Part shown: positions 34,082 through 41,949 of the stretch, one piece after another
Numbering within the stretch: the stretch's first letter is position 1
Layout: each line of letters opens with the position of its first letter
Assembly (NCBI GenBank): GCA_900542565.1
Contig: UQOC01000011.1
Location: forward strand, 1 to 55,078
Length of the DNA stretch: 55,078 bases
From: an uncultured Eubacteriales bacterium
GTDB lineage: Bacteria; Bacillota; Clostridia; Peptostreptococcales; Anaerovoracaceae
Reading direction: 5' to 3'
Notes under the pieces: generated by a model
Database searches by the model: none
What the model was told of the DNA's origin: nothing
The model's input: the letters and a program-made list of their open reading frames with translations, nothing else
Made by a program: the position numbers and the translations under genes

Positions 34082-34789
34082 TTGCTTATAGTAGCTATCA
34101 GGACTTTTATCATGTATTTCGCTGTCCTCCTTGCCATAAGGATAATGGGAAAGTCCGAGCTTTCAAAAATGTCGCCCTTTCAGATGGTCATAGCCTTTAT
34201 GATAGCCGAACTGGCGGCAATACCCATTGATTCCCCCGATGCTTCACTGATAAACGGAGTGATAGCCATTGCCATGCTTATGTTCCTGCAAGTCTTTATA
34301 TCTTTTCTGACCACAAAGAGCGAAGGTTTCAAAGTGTTCATTTCCGGCCGCCCTGCCATGCTCATCGAAAAAGGCCGGCTCAATGTGAAGGAAATGACCA
34401 GGCAGCGTATTACCACCACGGATCTTCTGGAGCAGCTCCGTATAGAAAACTGCCCTTCTGTCAGCGATGTGGAGTATGCCATATTAGAATCCAACGGCCA
34501 GCTTTCGATCATACAAAAGCCAGACAGCCGCCCTCTTACGCCCAAAGATATGAAGATCCCTTCTTCCGGAAATTCCATGCCGGTGATCCTCATATCCGAC
34601 GGAAATGTCTACAAAGACAATCTGGCCTCTGCCGGCCTTGACAGAGCAGATCTTGAGGCAAAGATAAACGATGCCGGCGCATCATCGGTAAAGGATGTTT
34701 TCCTTGCTTTCTGTGACAGTGAGAAAAAAGTCCACATCTATATATCATGTGAGCCTTCCCTGCCTTATGCCGAGGAGGTATCCCTATGA
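34082..34789 (+). CDS. DUF421 (YetF-like) membrane protein
   Basis: 235 residues from a TTG at 34082, which lies 8 bases after GGAGG. A frame opening at an earlier TTG (34067) would include that ribosome site. Three N-terminal membrane helices are followed by the cytoplasmic DUF421 domain: MGKSELSKMSPFQMVIAFMI, GRPAMLIEKGRLNVKEMTRQ and LLEQLRIENCPSVSDVEYAI, then the C-terminal LESNGQLSII strand. Function unknown. YetF-like proteins in Bacillus are membrane proteins of sporulating cells. Overlaps the DUF4363 gene by 4 bases. Confidence 0.88.
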   Translation: MLIVAIRTFIMYFAVLLAIRIMGKSELSKMSPFQMVIAFMIAELAAIPIDSPDASLINGVIAIAMLMFLQVFISFLTTKSEGFKVFISGRPAMLIEKGRLNVKEMTRQRITTTDLLEQLRIENCPSVSDVEYAILESNGQLSIIQKPDSRPLTPKDMKIPSSGNSMPVILISDGNVYKDNLASAGLDRADLEAKINDAGASSVKDVFLAFCDSEKKVHIYISCEPSLPYAEEVSL

Positions 34790-35169
34790 GAGATCTGATA
34801 GTTTCCGTTGCCATAGTCGCAGTCCTTGTGGTCAGCTGGCTCTTCTTTGACTCATACTCGGATAAGGCCGTATCTTCTGTCTCAGCGACCATAAGAAATG
34901 AGATCATTCCAGCCGTGGAAGCTGAACACTGGGACCTGAGCCGCCTGATGAGCGTGGAACTTTGGGACCGGTGGCAGGATTACCAGGATGTCGCACTGAT
35001 ATTCATAAGTTCCGAGGAACTGCTGGAAATAGACCAGTGCATGGCAAAGGCCATAAAATATATTGAAGCAGAGGATGTCTCCAATTCATCCGGCGAACTG
35101 AACGCCCTTGCTGAACAGCTTGATTTTCTGGTAGCCAGAGAAAAGATAAATCTGGAAAATATTTTCTGA
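34786..35169 (+). CDS. DUF4363 family protein
   Basis: 127 residues. One N-terminal hydrophobic helix (about 4-21) would export or anchor a helical domain with conserved tryptophans (EHWDLSRLMSVELWDRWQDY) and an acidic C-terminal half. DUF4363 genes commonly follow DUF421 genes in spore-forming Firmicutes and the 4-base overlap indicates coupling. The role is unknown. Confidence 0.82.
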   Translation: MRDLIVSVAIVAVLVVSWLFFDSYSDKAVSSVSATIRNEIIPAVEAEHWDLSRLMSVELWDRWQDYQDVALIFISSEELLEIDQCMAKAIKYIEAEDVSNSSGELNALAEQLDFLVAREKINLENIF

Positions 35170-35195
35170 TATATGTCCTCTTCACCATCCGCTGT

Positions 35196-35483
35196 CCCCC
35201 TGATCTGCCTTTTTTTACCTGACAGGGGGACGGACTCCACCTGAAAAGGCAGTTTTTTTCTGTGTGGGGGGGATGGTTCCACCCGTTTTTAATTTTTTCT
35301 GGTTTCAGGGGGGAGCAGATCAGGCGAGAATTCAATAGGTCTATGAAAAATGACAACTGTGCTTGTCATTTTATGTCCGGCAACAGAAAAAATTTCCCCC
35401 TGATCGCACACAAATTATCTGTTTGGGTGGAATCCGTCCCCCCTGAAGCTGCCCAAAAAAAGATTTCAGGGGGGCTCCCTGTG
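35196..35483 (+). repeat. Dispersed palindromic element, copy C (extended)
   Basis: Blocks in order: TCCCCCTGA (35195-35203), CAGGGGGACGGACTCCACC (35223-35241), TGGGGGGGATGGTTCCACCC (35265-35284), CAGGGGGGA (35306-35314), the central dyad AAAATGACAA (35347-35356) with TTGTCATTTT (35363-35372), TCCCCCTGA (35395-35403), GGGTGGAATCCGTCCCCCC (35425-35443) and CAGGGGGG (35466-35473). Inner edges are 81 apart and the dyad is 45.5 and 35.5 bases from them, as in copy B. Outer spacings are 41-43 bases because some G runs have one or two extra G. It has an extra unit on the left. It fills the gap between the DUF4363 stop and the folT promoter. Confidence 0.72.
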
Positions 35484-35540
35484 ATCTTCCATATTTTACA
35501 AAAGCCATACCAAAGGCCGCAGAAAAAATGCTGCATCCTG

Positions 35541-35569
35541 TTGCCATAATATGCGCCTTATGTTATGAT
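35541..35569 (+). promoter_or_regulatory. Sigma-A promoter of the THF riboswitch-folT unit
   Basis: TTGCCA (35541-35546) and TATGAT (35564-35569) have a 17-base spacer. Transcription would start just before the riboswitch. Confidence 0.8.
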
Positions 35570-35577
35570 GGTATTCA

Positions 35578-35706
35578 AGTAGAGTAAATATTGCGCGTCA
35601 AGTGCTATGAGATGGGATGTTGCTCATAGACGAAGGCCTGTTTTAAAGCCGTTTACCCATGGTTTCGGCATATGGCCGCGGTGCAATATTGCGTCCGCTG
35701 CTACAC
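35578..35706 (+). ncRNA. Tetrahydrofolate (THF) riboswitch
   Basis: The segment has the conserved THF-I landmarks: AGAGTAAATATTGCGCGTCA, then AAGTG, a stem CTATGAGA...CTCATAG enclosing GGGATGTTG, then CGAAGGCC, and the 3' part GGTGCAATATTGCGTCCGCT, whose GCAATATT pairs with AATATTGC of the 5' part. The gene behind it is a folate-type ECF S component, the classic target. After the aptamer CTACAC (35701-35706) can pair with GTGTAG (35740-35745), upstream of the ribosome site, so the switch may alter this pairing. Confidence 0.9.
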
Positions 35707-35776
35707 TATTACACGAAGACTGCCTTTTCTTCTCTATGGTGTAGTTACACTTATAGGGAAAGGAGGTTGTTTTTTT

Positions 35777-36343
35777 ATGTCAAATCATCCTGCATCCGGC
35801 AGAGCTTACAAGCTGGTGCTGGTAGCTTTGATGACCGCCATGACGCTGATAATAAACCGTGTCGTGCCGGCAACGCCAGTATATCATCTGGCTGTCGACT
35901 TTGTTCCGGTATATATCGTCGCTGTGCTGTTTGGCCCCCTGTGGTCTGCACTGACATATGCGGTAGCAGATACCATAGGCGGGATACTGTTTCCGGTGGG
36001 TCCCTTCAATCCGGGGATCACATTCACTTTGTTCCTGATCGGCCTTGTCTTTGGGCTTTTATTTTACAGAAAGAACAATGCGGTCCAGTCAGCAGGCGCC
36101 AATCCCGGCGTCATACCTGCCCGCATATTGTGGCTGAAGTCGTTTATTGCAGCACTGGCCACTTTTGCCATCAAACTTTTCGGCACTACATATTTTCTGT
36201 ATCTTACCTATGGCGGACCTGAAGGGATGGGTTACTTTGCCTATGTCATCTCAAGGATACCAAACTGCGTAGCCTTCGGTGCGCTTGTCTTTGTGCTTAT
36301 CCCTGCAGTACAGAAAGTCATAGTTGAGAGGATACGCATATGA
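35777..36343 (+). CDS. folT: Folate ECF transporter substrate-binding (S) component
   Basis: 188 residues from the ATG at 35777, which has AAAGGAGG ahead of it. An earlier in-frame ATG lies inside the riboswitch and is rejected. Six membrane helices. ECF S-component features are LVLVALMTAMTLIINRVVPA, the YIVAVLFGPLWSALTYAVAD region and GGILFPVGPFNPGITFTLFL. It would bind folates and dock to a shared EcfA-A'-T module encoded elsewhere. The THF riboswitch directly upstream supports folate as the ligand. Confidence 0.92.
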   Translation: MSNHPASGRAYKLVLVALMTAMTLIINRVVPATPVYHLAVDFVPVYIVAVLFGPLWSALTYAVADTIGGILFPVGPFNPGITFTLFLIGLVFGLLFYRKNNAVQSAGANPGVIPARILWLKSFIAALATFAIKLFGTTYFLYLTYGGPEGMGYFAYVISRIPNCVAFGALVFVLIPAVQKVIVERIRI

Positions 36344-36461
36344 CCTGAGTATCCGGCAGGCCGCTGACCAATGCAGGATCAGAGGAAGCCGCTCTGGCCA
36401 GAGGGACCGGGCATGCAGCCGGGCCCCTGTATTGCAGAAAAACAACAAAAGGGTCCAGTCT

Positions 36462-36495
36462 AAGGGAGACACTTCGTAAAGAAGTTGTCTCCCTT
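36462..36495 (+). terminator. Intrinsic terminator after folT
   Basis: AAGGGAGACA (36462-36471) pairs with TGTCTCCCTT (36486-36495). A short pyrimidine-rich tail follows. It is 118 bases after the folT stop. Confidence 0.65.
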
Positions 36496-36594
36496 TCGCT
36501 TTTGCAGGCAGCCGGATGCTTGGATTTGCAGGGAAAACAATCCTATGCAAACTTTGGATTCACATAGTGCATTCTGTTTTTTCTCAAAAAAGTA

Positions 36595-36623
36595 TTGAAA
36601 ACCAGCTGGTTTTGTGGTAAATT
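36595..36623 (+). promoter_or_regulatory. Promoter with a palindromic operator in its spacer (TetR cassette)
   Basis: TTGAAA (36595-36600) and TAAATT (36618-36623) have a 17-base spacer. A perfect 16-base palindrome, AAAACCAGCTGGTTTT (36598-36613), fills most of the spacer. It is well placed as the operator of the TetR-family repressor encoded at 36882. Confidence 0.7.
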
Positions 36624-36662
36624 ATATATGTAAAATTATATTTAGAAAGGGACTTGACAAAA

Positions 36663-36803
36663 ATGGCGGCAGGAAACACACTGGTAGCAAGCAAGCAAAG
36701 CATAACTCTGCCCTTTTTTTCTGTCAAGAGCAAAGCTGCATACTTTTTCAAGGCGCATTGCGCCCATTTTCAGAATGGATGTAGTGTGCTTTTTTCGTGC
36801 TGA
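36663..36803 (+). CDS. Small ORF at the head of the TetR cassette
   Basis: 46 codons from ATG at 36663, behind AAAGGGA, with the sequence MAAGNTLVASKQSITLPFFS followed by a Lys/Phe-rich end. It lies between the TetR-type promoter and the regulator gene and could be a leader peptide or the remnant of a mobile-element gene. I do not recognise it. Confidence 0.35.
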   Translation: MAAGNTLVASKQSITLPFFSVKSKAAYFFKAHCAHFQNGCSVLFSC

Positions 36804-36881
36804 AAAACGGCTTTTGGGGAGAGCTGCTTTTTTAACACGAGGTTGTCTATCAATCGGTTGATTGCTATGGAGGTGGTAACG

Positions 36882-37448
36882 ATGAAACCAAATGATAATC
36901 AGGAACGCAGGACGGAGCTTCTGGAGCGCTGCTTCGATACCCTTTGCGAACATGGGCTGGAAAACACCGGCCTGAAAATGCTGGCGGATGCCTGCGGCAT
37001 TACAAACGCCACCATGCTCTACTACTTCGGCAGTAAGGACAATATCATCATAAACGCCACCGCCCACTGTATGGCAAAAGTGGAAGATGATTTCATGGCG
37101 AAAGCGCCGACGAGCTTTGACGATATCGAACGCTTTCTGCGGGAAATGCCATATCTCACGGCAAAGCTCCACGGGGCGAAATACCGCTTTATGTATCAGG
37201 TATATGCAAGCCCGAAATATAGAGAATACGGCAAGGAATTTTTCAGCGGCGTTAAGATACGCTACCAGAAATATGCCGAACAGCTATCAGAAAAGCTGGG
37301 GATGCCCGCAGACTACATCAAAGGCATGATTTATCTGTTTGTGCGTGCGTGTGTGCATTACGCACTTTTTGAGGACGAGGAATATTTACAGTCACAGCTG
37401 AATGCGATCCGCATTTCCCTGCGGGCGTTCATGCGTGCCAGGAAATGA
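36882..37448 (+). CDS. TetR family transcriptional regulator
   Basis: 188 residues from the ATG at 36882 with GGAGG before it. An N-terminal TetR helix-turn-helix is visible: RTELLERCFDTLCEHGLENT, GLKMLADACGITNATMLYYF, GSKDNIIINAT. The C-terminal ligand domain is all helical and has no close look-alike in the window. It probably represses the promoter at 36595 and so controls itself and the surface protein 37 bases downstream. Confidence 0.88.
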   Translation: MKPNDNQERRTELLERCFDTLCEHGLENTGLKMLADACGITNATMLYYFGSKDNIIINATAHCMAKVEDDFMAKAPTSFDDIERFLREMPYLTAKLHGAKYRFMYQVYASPKYREYGKEFFSGVKIRYQKYAEQLSEKLGMPADYIKGMIYLFVRACVHYALFEDEEYLQSQLNAIRISLRAFMRARK

Positions 37449-37485
37449 AAGATTAACTAAATTAAAAATGAAAGGATAGAACAAA

Positions 37486-39468
37486 ATGAAAAGGAAAATA
37501 TTGCCTGTAGTGTTAACCTTACTTATGGTTCTTACAATGATCCCAATGACCGCATTTGCGATTGATGACGCTCCCAGCGGAAACTGGTCAGATTATGCGG
37601 CAACAGATTTTGCGGGAGGGGCAGGAACAAAGGAAGAGCCATATCAGATCGCTACGGCGGAACAGCTCGCAAAATTATCAAAGGATGTTGCAGCTGGAAT
37701 TTCGTATGAGGGAATGTATTTTAGGCTGGAATCAAATATTGATCTGTCTGCTCATATATGGTCACCTATAGGGGTACGCATATGGCTAAGTTCGGGCAGC
37801 TCAACCTCCAAAGCGTTTAGGGGCTATTTTGACGGCAATTACTGTACAATAAGCGGACTATATGTGGATGAACGAATTACCTTAAAAGCCGCAGGTCTAT
37901 TTGGCTATATCATTAATACTAATGAAAATGCTGAGGTAGGAGTGAAAAACCTGACGATTGAAGATGCGGTTATTTACTCCAATGAAGAAGGATTGATGGT
38001 AAATATGGCAGGGATCTTAGTTGCACATGCGATGGCAAACCCAGGACTGAGCATCAATTTTGACGGGATTACTGTGTCAGGAAAGATTATTACAGAGTCA
38101 ACCAATAACGTGAATAAGGTTGGCGGTATGGTGGGTGATGCAACCCGTTGCAAATTCACTGACTGTCATGTTGTGGATGTGACGATTACAGGCGCCGGAA
38201 ATTGTGGCGGATTTGTAGGCAATGCTGTCAGCAGCTCATTTGAATATTGCTCAGCTTCCGGAAAAATCAGCGGCAGTTTAGCAATAGGCGGTTTCGCAGG
38301 TTATTCTGTATCTGCTTCTAATAGTGGAGCGCCCTCATCATACATATATTGTACTGCGGATGTAGACATTACCGGTTACTTGGTGGCGTTGGGTGGATTT
38401 GTGGGTGCTGCCCAGAAAAGTGACTTTAAAAATTGTGCCGCTTACGGAGATGTGACAAGTACACTAAATTTAAAGGATCTAACTCCTAAGACAGGAGGAT
38501 TCATCGGGGACAACGGTGGCGCAGATATTTCGCAGTGTCATGCTGCCGGAACAGTATCCGCAACAAGCATTGAAGGCCCTGCCGGAGGATTTGTAGGCAG
38601 TGCAACCAGCGGAACGATTAAAAACAGCTCTTTTGATGCAGAAAAAAACCCGATCCTGTCTGCTTCAGGTGAGGGAACAGCAGGAACAGACGGAGTCGAT
38701 GCAGGTTCAACTAATGATGTTTTGGGAAATATTTGCGTAGACTTATACGGCGGTCATGATTACAGTGAGGAATGGACAATTGATACAGAGGCTACCTGCA
38801 CCGAAGAAGGCAGTAAGTCTCACCACTGCACACGATGTGATTCTAAGACAGAAGTAACAGAAATTCCGGCAGCCGGTCATGAAATTGAATTGAAAAACAC
38901 AAAAAACGCAACCTGCACCGAAGAAGGCTACATCGGCGATAAAGTTTGCAAGGTGTGCGGTGAAGTTGTAGAGCAAGGCAAAGCAATTCCAAAACTTGCT
39001 CATAACTACGAAAACGGCAAATGTACCGTCTGTGGCGAGATTGACAGTACATTTGAGGCTGTTATCACAGCCGGCGCAAACAGCGAATGGCAGAAAGGAA
39101 CGAAGGACGGGCTCCCCTTTACTTCCAACGCCGCTTTTGCAGATTTCCTGAAGGTGCAGGTAGACGGGAAAGAGCTTGACGCTTCCAACTACACCGTAAA
39201 AGAAGGCGGTACAATCGTAACCCTGAACGCCGAATATCTTGAAACCCTGTCCGTGGGCAAACATACGCTGGCAATCGTTTCTGAAACCGGCACAGCAACA
39301 ACGGAGTTTACTATCAAGGCGGCACCTGTCTCCGACGATACCCAGTCTCCGCAAACCGGCGATAACAGCAATATGATGCTGTGGATTGCCCTGCTGTTCG
39401 TGTCGGGCGCCGGACTATTCGGAGCAACAGCATACAGCAGAAAGAAAAAAACAGCAAATAATCCATGA
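37486..39468 (+). CDS. Sortase-anchored surface protein with GLUG-type repeats
   Basis: 660 residues. The signal peptide ends near TAFA (about residue 25). Residues ~30-410 contain GLUG-like beta repeats (VGGMVGDATRCKFTDCHVVD, CGGFVGNAVSSSFEYCSASG, GGFVGSATSGTIKNSSFDA) as in many gut-bacterial adhesins. Next come two or three short Cys-rich ATCTEEG...C..C units (about 425-520) and a beta domain. The C-terminus is a sorting signal: SPQTGD, a hydrophobic helix and RKKK. No sortase gene is in the window. AT-richer codon choice than its neighbours, and the TetR cassette context, suggests acquisition by transfer. Confidence 0.88.
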   Translation: MKRKILPVVLTLLMVLTMIPMTAFAIDDAPSGNWSDYAATDFAGGAGTKEEPYQIATAEQLAKLSKDVAAGISYEGMYFRLESNIDLSAHIWSPIGVRIWLSSGSSTSKAFRGYFDGNYCTISGLYVDERITLKAAGLFGYIINTNENAEVGVKNLTIEDAVIYSNEEGLMVNMAGILVAHAMANPGLSINFDGITVSGKIITESTNNVNKVGGMVGDATRCKFTDCHVVDVTITGAGNCGGFVGNAVSSSFEYCSASGKISGSLAIGGFAGYSVSASNSGAPSSYIYCTADVDITGYLVALGGFVGAAQKSDFKNCAAYGDVTSTLNLKDLTPKTGGFIGDNGGADISQCHAAGTVSATSIEGPAGGFVGSATSGTIKNSSFDAEKNPILSASGEGTAGTDGVDAGSTNDVLGNICVDLYGGHDYSEEWTIDTEATCTEEGSKSHHCTRCDSKTEVTEIPAAGHEIELKNTKNATCTEEGYIGDKVCKVCGEVVEQGKAIPKLAHNYENGKCTVCGEIDSTFEAVITAGANSEWQKGTKDGLPFTSNAAFADFLKVQVDGKELDASNYTVKEGGTIVTLNAEYLETLSVGKHTLAIVSETGTATTEFTIKAAPVSDDTQSPQTGDNSNMMLWIALLFVSGAGLFGATAYSRKKKTANNP

Positions 39469-39470
39469 TG

Positions 39471-39505
39471 AAATTGTCCTGTGAGAGGTTCACAGGACAA
39501 TTTTT
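39471..39505 (+). terminator. Intrinsic terminator after the surface protein gene
   Basis: AAATTGTCCTGTGA (39471-39484) pairs with TCACAGGACAATTTTT (39490-39505), ending in five T. Confidence 0.92.
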
Positions 39506-39508
39506 GTA

Positions 39509-39899
39509 TACAGCCATTTGTTCTATGTAATATAAAGCGACAGTTTATCTGTCCTGCAACTGAATATATTTTCACAGATTTTATTGAGAAAACGGCTGAA
39601 AGCCGGACAACGCCTGCGGAGCTATACGAAAATACCGCCGCTTCCGGAACTGCTCTGAACTGTCGGCAGTGGTCAAGCGTGAAGAACGGTTTCGACTTTG
39701 AACTTCAAAGCCGGTTCCATGAATGGGAAGCCGCCACCGCACGGGATAGGCCTATCCTTTTGCGGGAAGTCGGTACGCATTTGTGTGCCGGCTTTTTTGT
39801 TGCCCGAAAGCCTGCTACAACGGAATGAGATATCCACAGGGATAACGAGCATCGGATTGTGCCACCCACAATCCGAAAGAAGTCAAACACAAAGAAGTT
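39509..39899. other. Gene-poor junction with a possible decayed reading frame
   Basis: The plus-strand frame through about 39828 encodes protein-like sequence (TAESRTTPAELYENTAASGT, NGFDFELQSRFHEWEAATAR) without a ribosome site, and looks like a remnant, possibly of the mobile element that brought the surface-protein cassette. A hairpin CGGATTGT/ACAATCCG is at 39853-39875. I found no integrase or clear direct repeats bounding the cassette. Confidence 0.3.
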
Positions 39900-39927
39900 G
39901 AGGCACCTTCCTTACGGAGGGTGCCTC
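39900..39927 (-). terminator. Hairpin after the aromatic amino acid operon
   Basis: GAGGCACC (39900-39907) pairs with GGTGCCTC (39920-39927), and TCC/GGA extends the stem. It is 22 bases past the aroF stop. The T run on the minus strand is weak (AACTTCTTTG), so efficiency is uncertain. Confidence 0.5.
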
Positions 39928-39949
39928 AATGGGCCCTTTCTTTTTTATC

Positions 39950-40981
39950 TCAGATTATAGATTCTGCTATCTCATATATGAGCTGTTCAGATTTATCCCA
40001 TCCCAGGCAAGGGTCTGTGATGGACTGACCGTATGTGCTGCCGTTGATGGGCTGAGAGCCGTCCTCAATGTAGCTTTCTATCATTATCCCCTTTACCATT
40101 CGTCCTATATCCTCGCTGAGCCGCATGGACTGGAGGATCTCGCGGGTTATCCTTATCTGTTCAAGATACTGTTTGCCCGAATTGGCGTGGTTGGCATCCA
40201 CTATGATAGCCGGATTTTCCAGTTCCTTCTTCAGGTACATCTCGCTGACAGTCTTTAGATCCTCGTAATGATAGTTAGGTATGGACTGGCCCCTCTTGTT
40301 GGTATGTCCTCGCAGTATTGCATGGGCATATGGGTTGCCCTGGCTGACCACTTCCCAGTTCCTGTAGATAAATGTGTGGGAACTCTGGGCCGCTATGATG
40401 GAATTCATCATCACCGAAAGATCTCCGCTGGTTGGGTTCTTCATCCCGACTGGTATGTCAAGGCCGCTTGCTGTCAGCCTGTGGAACTGGTTTTCCACAG
40501 AACGCGCTCCCACTGCGATATATGAAAGCAGATCGCTCAGATATCTGTAGTTTTCCGGATACAGCATTTCATCGGCGCAGAAAAAGTCCGTCTCGTTCAT
40601 GGCCCGGATATATGTCTCCCTGATCGTTATTATACCCTTGAGCATGTCTTCATTCATGTGCGGATCAGGCTGATGGAGCATGCCTTTATATCCCATTCCC
40701 GTTGTCCTCGGTTTGTTGGTATACACTCTGGGAACAATGCAGACCTTGTCCTGGACTTTGTCCTGGACTTTCCTGAGCCGTGTCAGATAATCCAGGACAG
40801 CGTCCTCATTATCAGCAGAACACGGGCCGATGATGAGCAGAAAACGGTCAGACCTGCCGGAAAGTATGTCTTTTATCTCCTTATCTCTGTATTCCCGCTT
40901 GGCAGCATATTCTTCGCTGATGGGGAACATTGCTTTTATATCTTTTGGTATAGGCAGTTTTCGCCGGAATTCCATGTTCAT
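39950..40981 (-). CDS. aroF: 3-Deoxy-7-phosphoheptulonate (DAHP) synthase, class I
   Basis: 343 residues, the AroFGH type. Motifs: LLIIGPCSADNEDAVLDYL (about 49-67), RVYTNKPRTTGMGYKGM, GARSVENQFHRLTASGLDIP, VGMKNPTSGDL, and VDANHANSGKQ near residue 255. It condenses phosphoenolpyruvate with erythrose-4-phosphate, the first step of aromatic synthesis. Oddly, a 12-base unit is duplicated, giving KVQDKVQDKV at about 91-100. Its start overlaps tyrA by 4 bases. It is the last gene of the eight-gene operon although it catalyses the first reaction. Confidence 0.95.
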   Translation of the reverse strand: MNMEFRRKLPIPKDIKAMFPISEEYAAKREYRDKEIKDILSGRSDRFLLIIGPCSADNEDAVLDYLTRLRKVQDKVQDKVCIVPRVYTNKPRTTGMGYKGMLHQPDPHMNEDMLKGIITIRETYIRAMNETDFFCADEMLYPENYRYLSDLLSYIAVGARSVENQFHRLTASGLDIPVGMKNPTSGDLSVMMNSIIAAQSSHTFIYRNWEVVSQGNPYAHAILRGHTNKRGQSIPNYHYEDLKTVSEMYLKKELENPAIIVDANHANSGKQYLEQIRITREILQSMRLSEDIGRMVKGIMIESYIEDGSQPINGSTYGQSITDPCLGWDKSEQLIYEIAESII

Positions 40982-41949
40982 ATATTGCTACCGCCTTTCT
41001 TTTGGTCTTTATCAGGCTCTGACTGCAATACGCCTGACTGGGGTCCTTCATCATCAGATGTCTGGATATCCTGCCGCCCGGTATCAGCCGGTCTCTCCTT
41101 GTCAAAGAGCTTTCTCCTGGCTGTCGATCGTCTCATCATGTCCTTTATGCCTTCTTTGTTGCCTTCCATGAGCATTCGCTCCAGTTTGGACAGCTCCATG
41201 GTAAACAGCTTCATCTGATGGAGAAGGGCGTCTTTGTTCAGCAGGAACAGTTCGCTCCACATGGTCTCGTCTATTCGGGCTATCCTTGTCAGATCCCGGA
41301 AAGAGTCTGCTGTATAATCTTCCAGGTTTTCCGTATGGTCGCATGTCATGAGGGACATGGCTATGCAGTGGGTAAGCTGCGAAACAAATCCTATCATCTC
41401 ATCATGCTCATAAGGGTCAAGCTCTGAGATCCTGGCAAAATGCAGTATCTGTCCGATCTGCCTGCATGCTGCAACTGCTTCCTCAGTATTCTTGTCTGTA
41501 GGGACCACTATATAGTTGGCACCATAAAAGATAGTCTCATCGCTGTGCCATATGCCCAGTTTTTCACATCCGGCCATAGGATGGGCTGCGATATATTCAC
41601 AGTCATCCCTGAGCTTATCCTGTATATCGTATACCAGCCTGCCTTTGACACCTGTGACATCTGTTATCAGAGCGCCGCTCTTAAAGTACCACTGGTTTTT
41701 CCCTATCCATTCTCTGAAAATGTGAGGATAAAGAGCAAAGATCACCAGATCCGCCTCACCTATCAGTTTCCTGTCAACCTGCACCGTGCCCTTCTGGATC
41801 ATCTTGTTTTCTATGGCATAATCTACTGTCTCCTGATCGCAGTCGATCGCATTGACATGATAGCCTTCTTTTGTAAGTCCTCTGGCATAGCTGCCTCCTA
41901 TCAGTCCAAGCCCGACGATCAAAATATTAGTATCTTTTTCAATTTTCAA
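40978..41949 (-). CDS. tyrA: Prephenate dehydrogenase
   Basis: 323 residues. A Rossmann NAD-binding start (ILIVGLGLIGGSYARGLTKE) is followed by DVTGVKGRLVYDIQD, HPMAGCEKLGIWHSDETIF and a helical dimerisation domain (GFVSQLTHCIAMSLMTCDHT). It oxidises prephenate to 4-hydroxyphenylpyruvate for tyrosine. The C-terminus after about 270 is charged and shows no ACT domain, so feedback control by tyrosine through ACT is not expected. Overlaps aroA by 11 bases. Confidence 0.94.
   Translation of the reverse strand: MKIEKDTNILIVGLGLIGGSYARGLTKEGYHVNAIDCDQETVDYAIENKMIQKGTVQVDRKLIGEADLVIFALYPHIFREWIGKNQWYFKSGALITDVTGVKGRLVYDIQDKLRDDCEYIAAHPMAGCEKLGIWHSDETIFYGANYIVVPTDKNTEEAVAACRQIGQILHFARISELDPYEHDEMIGFVSQLTHCIAMSLMTCDHTENLEDYTADSFRDLTRIARIDETMWSELFLLNKDALLHQMKLFTMELSKLERMLMEGNKEGIKDMMRRSTARRKLFDKERPADTGRQDIQTSDDEGPQSGVLQSEPDKDQKKGGSNI

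Noticed and set aside
35196..35483. CRISPR array
   Set aside because: The 42-base periodic blocks are arranged as inverted arms around a dyad, repeats are imperfect, and no cas genes are nearby.
36642..37172. A 176-codon minus-strand frame over the TetR gene
   Set aside because: It is antisense to the helix-turn-helix of a well-formed TetR gene and has no ribosome site or family motif.
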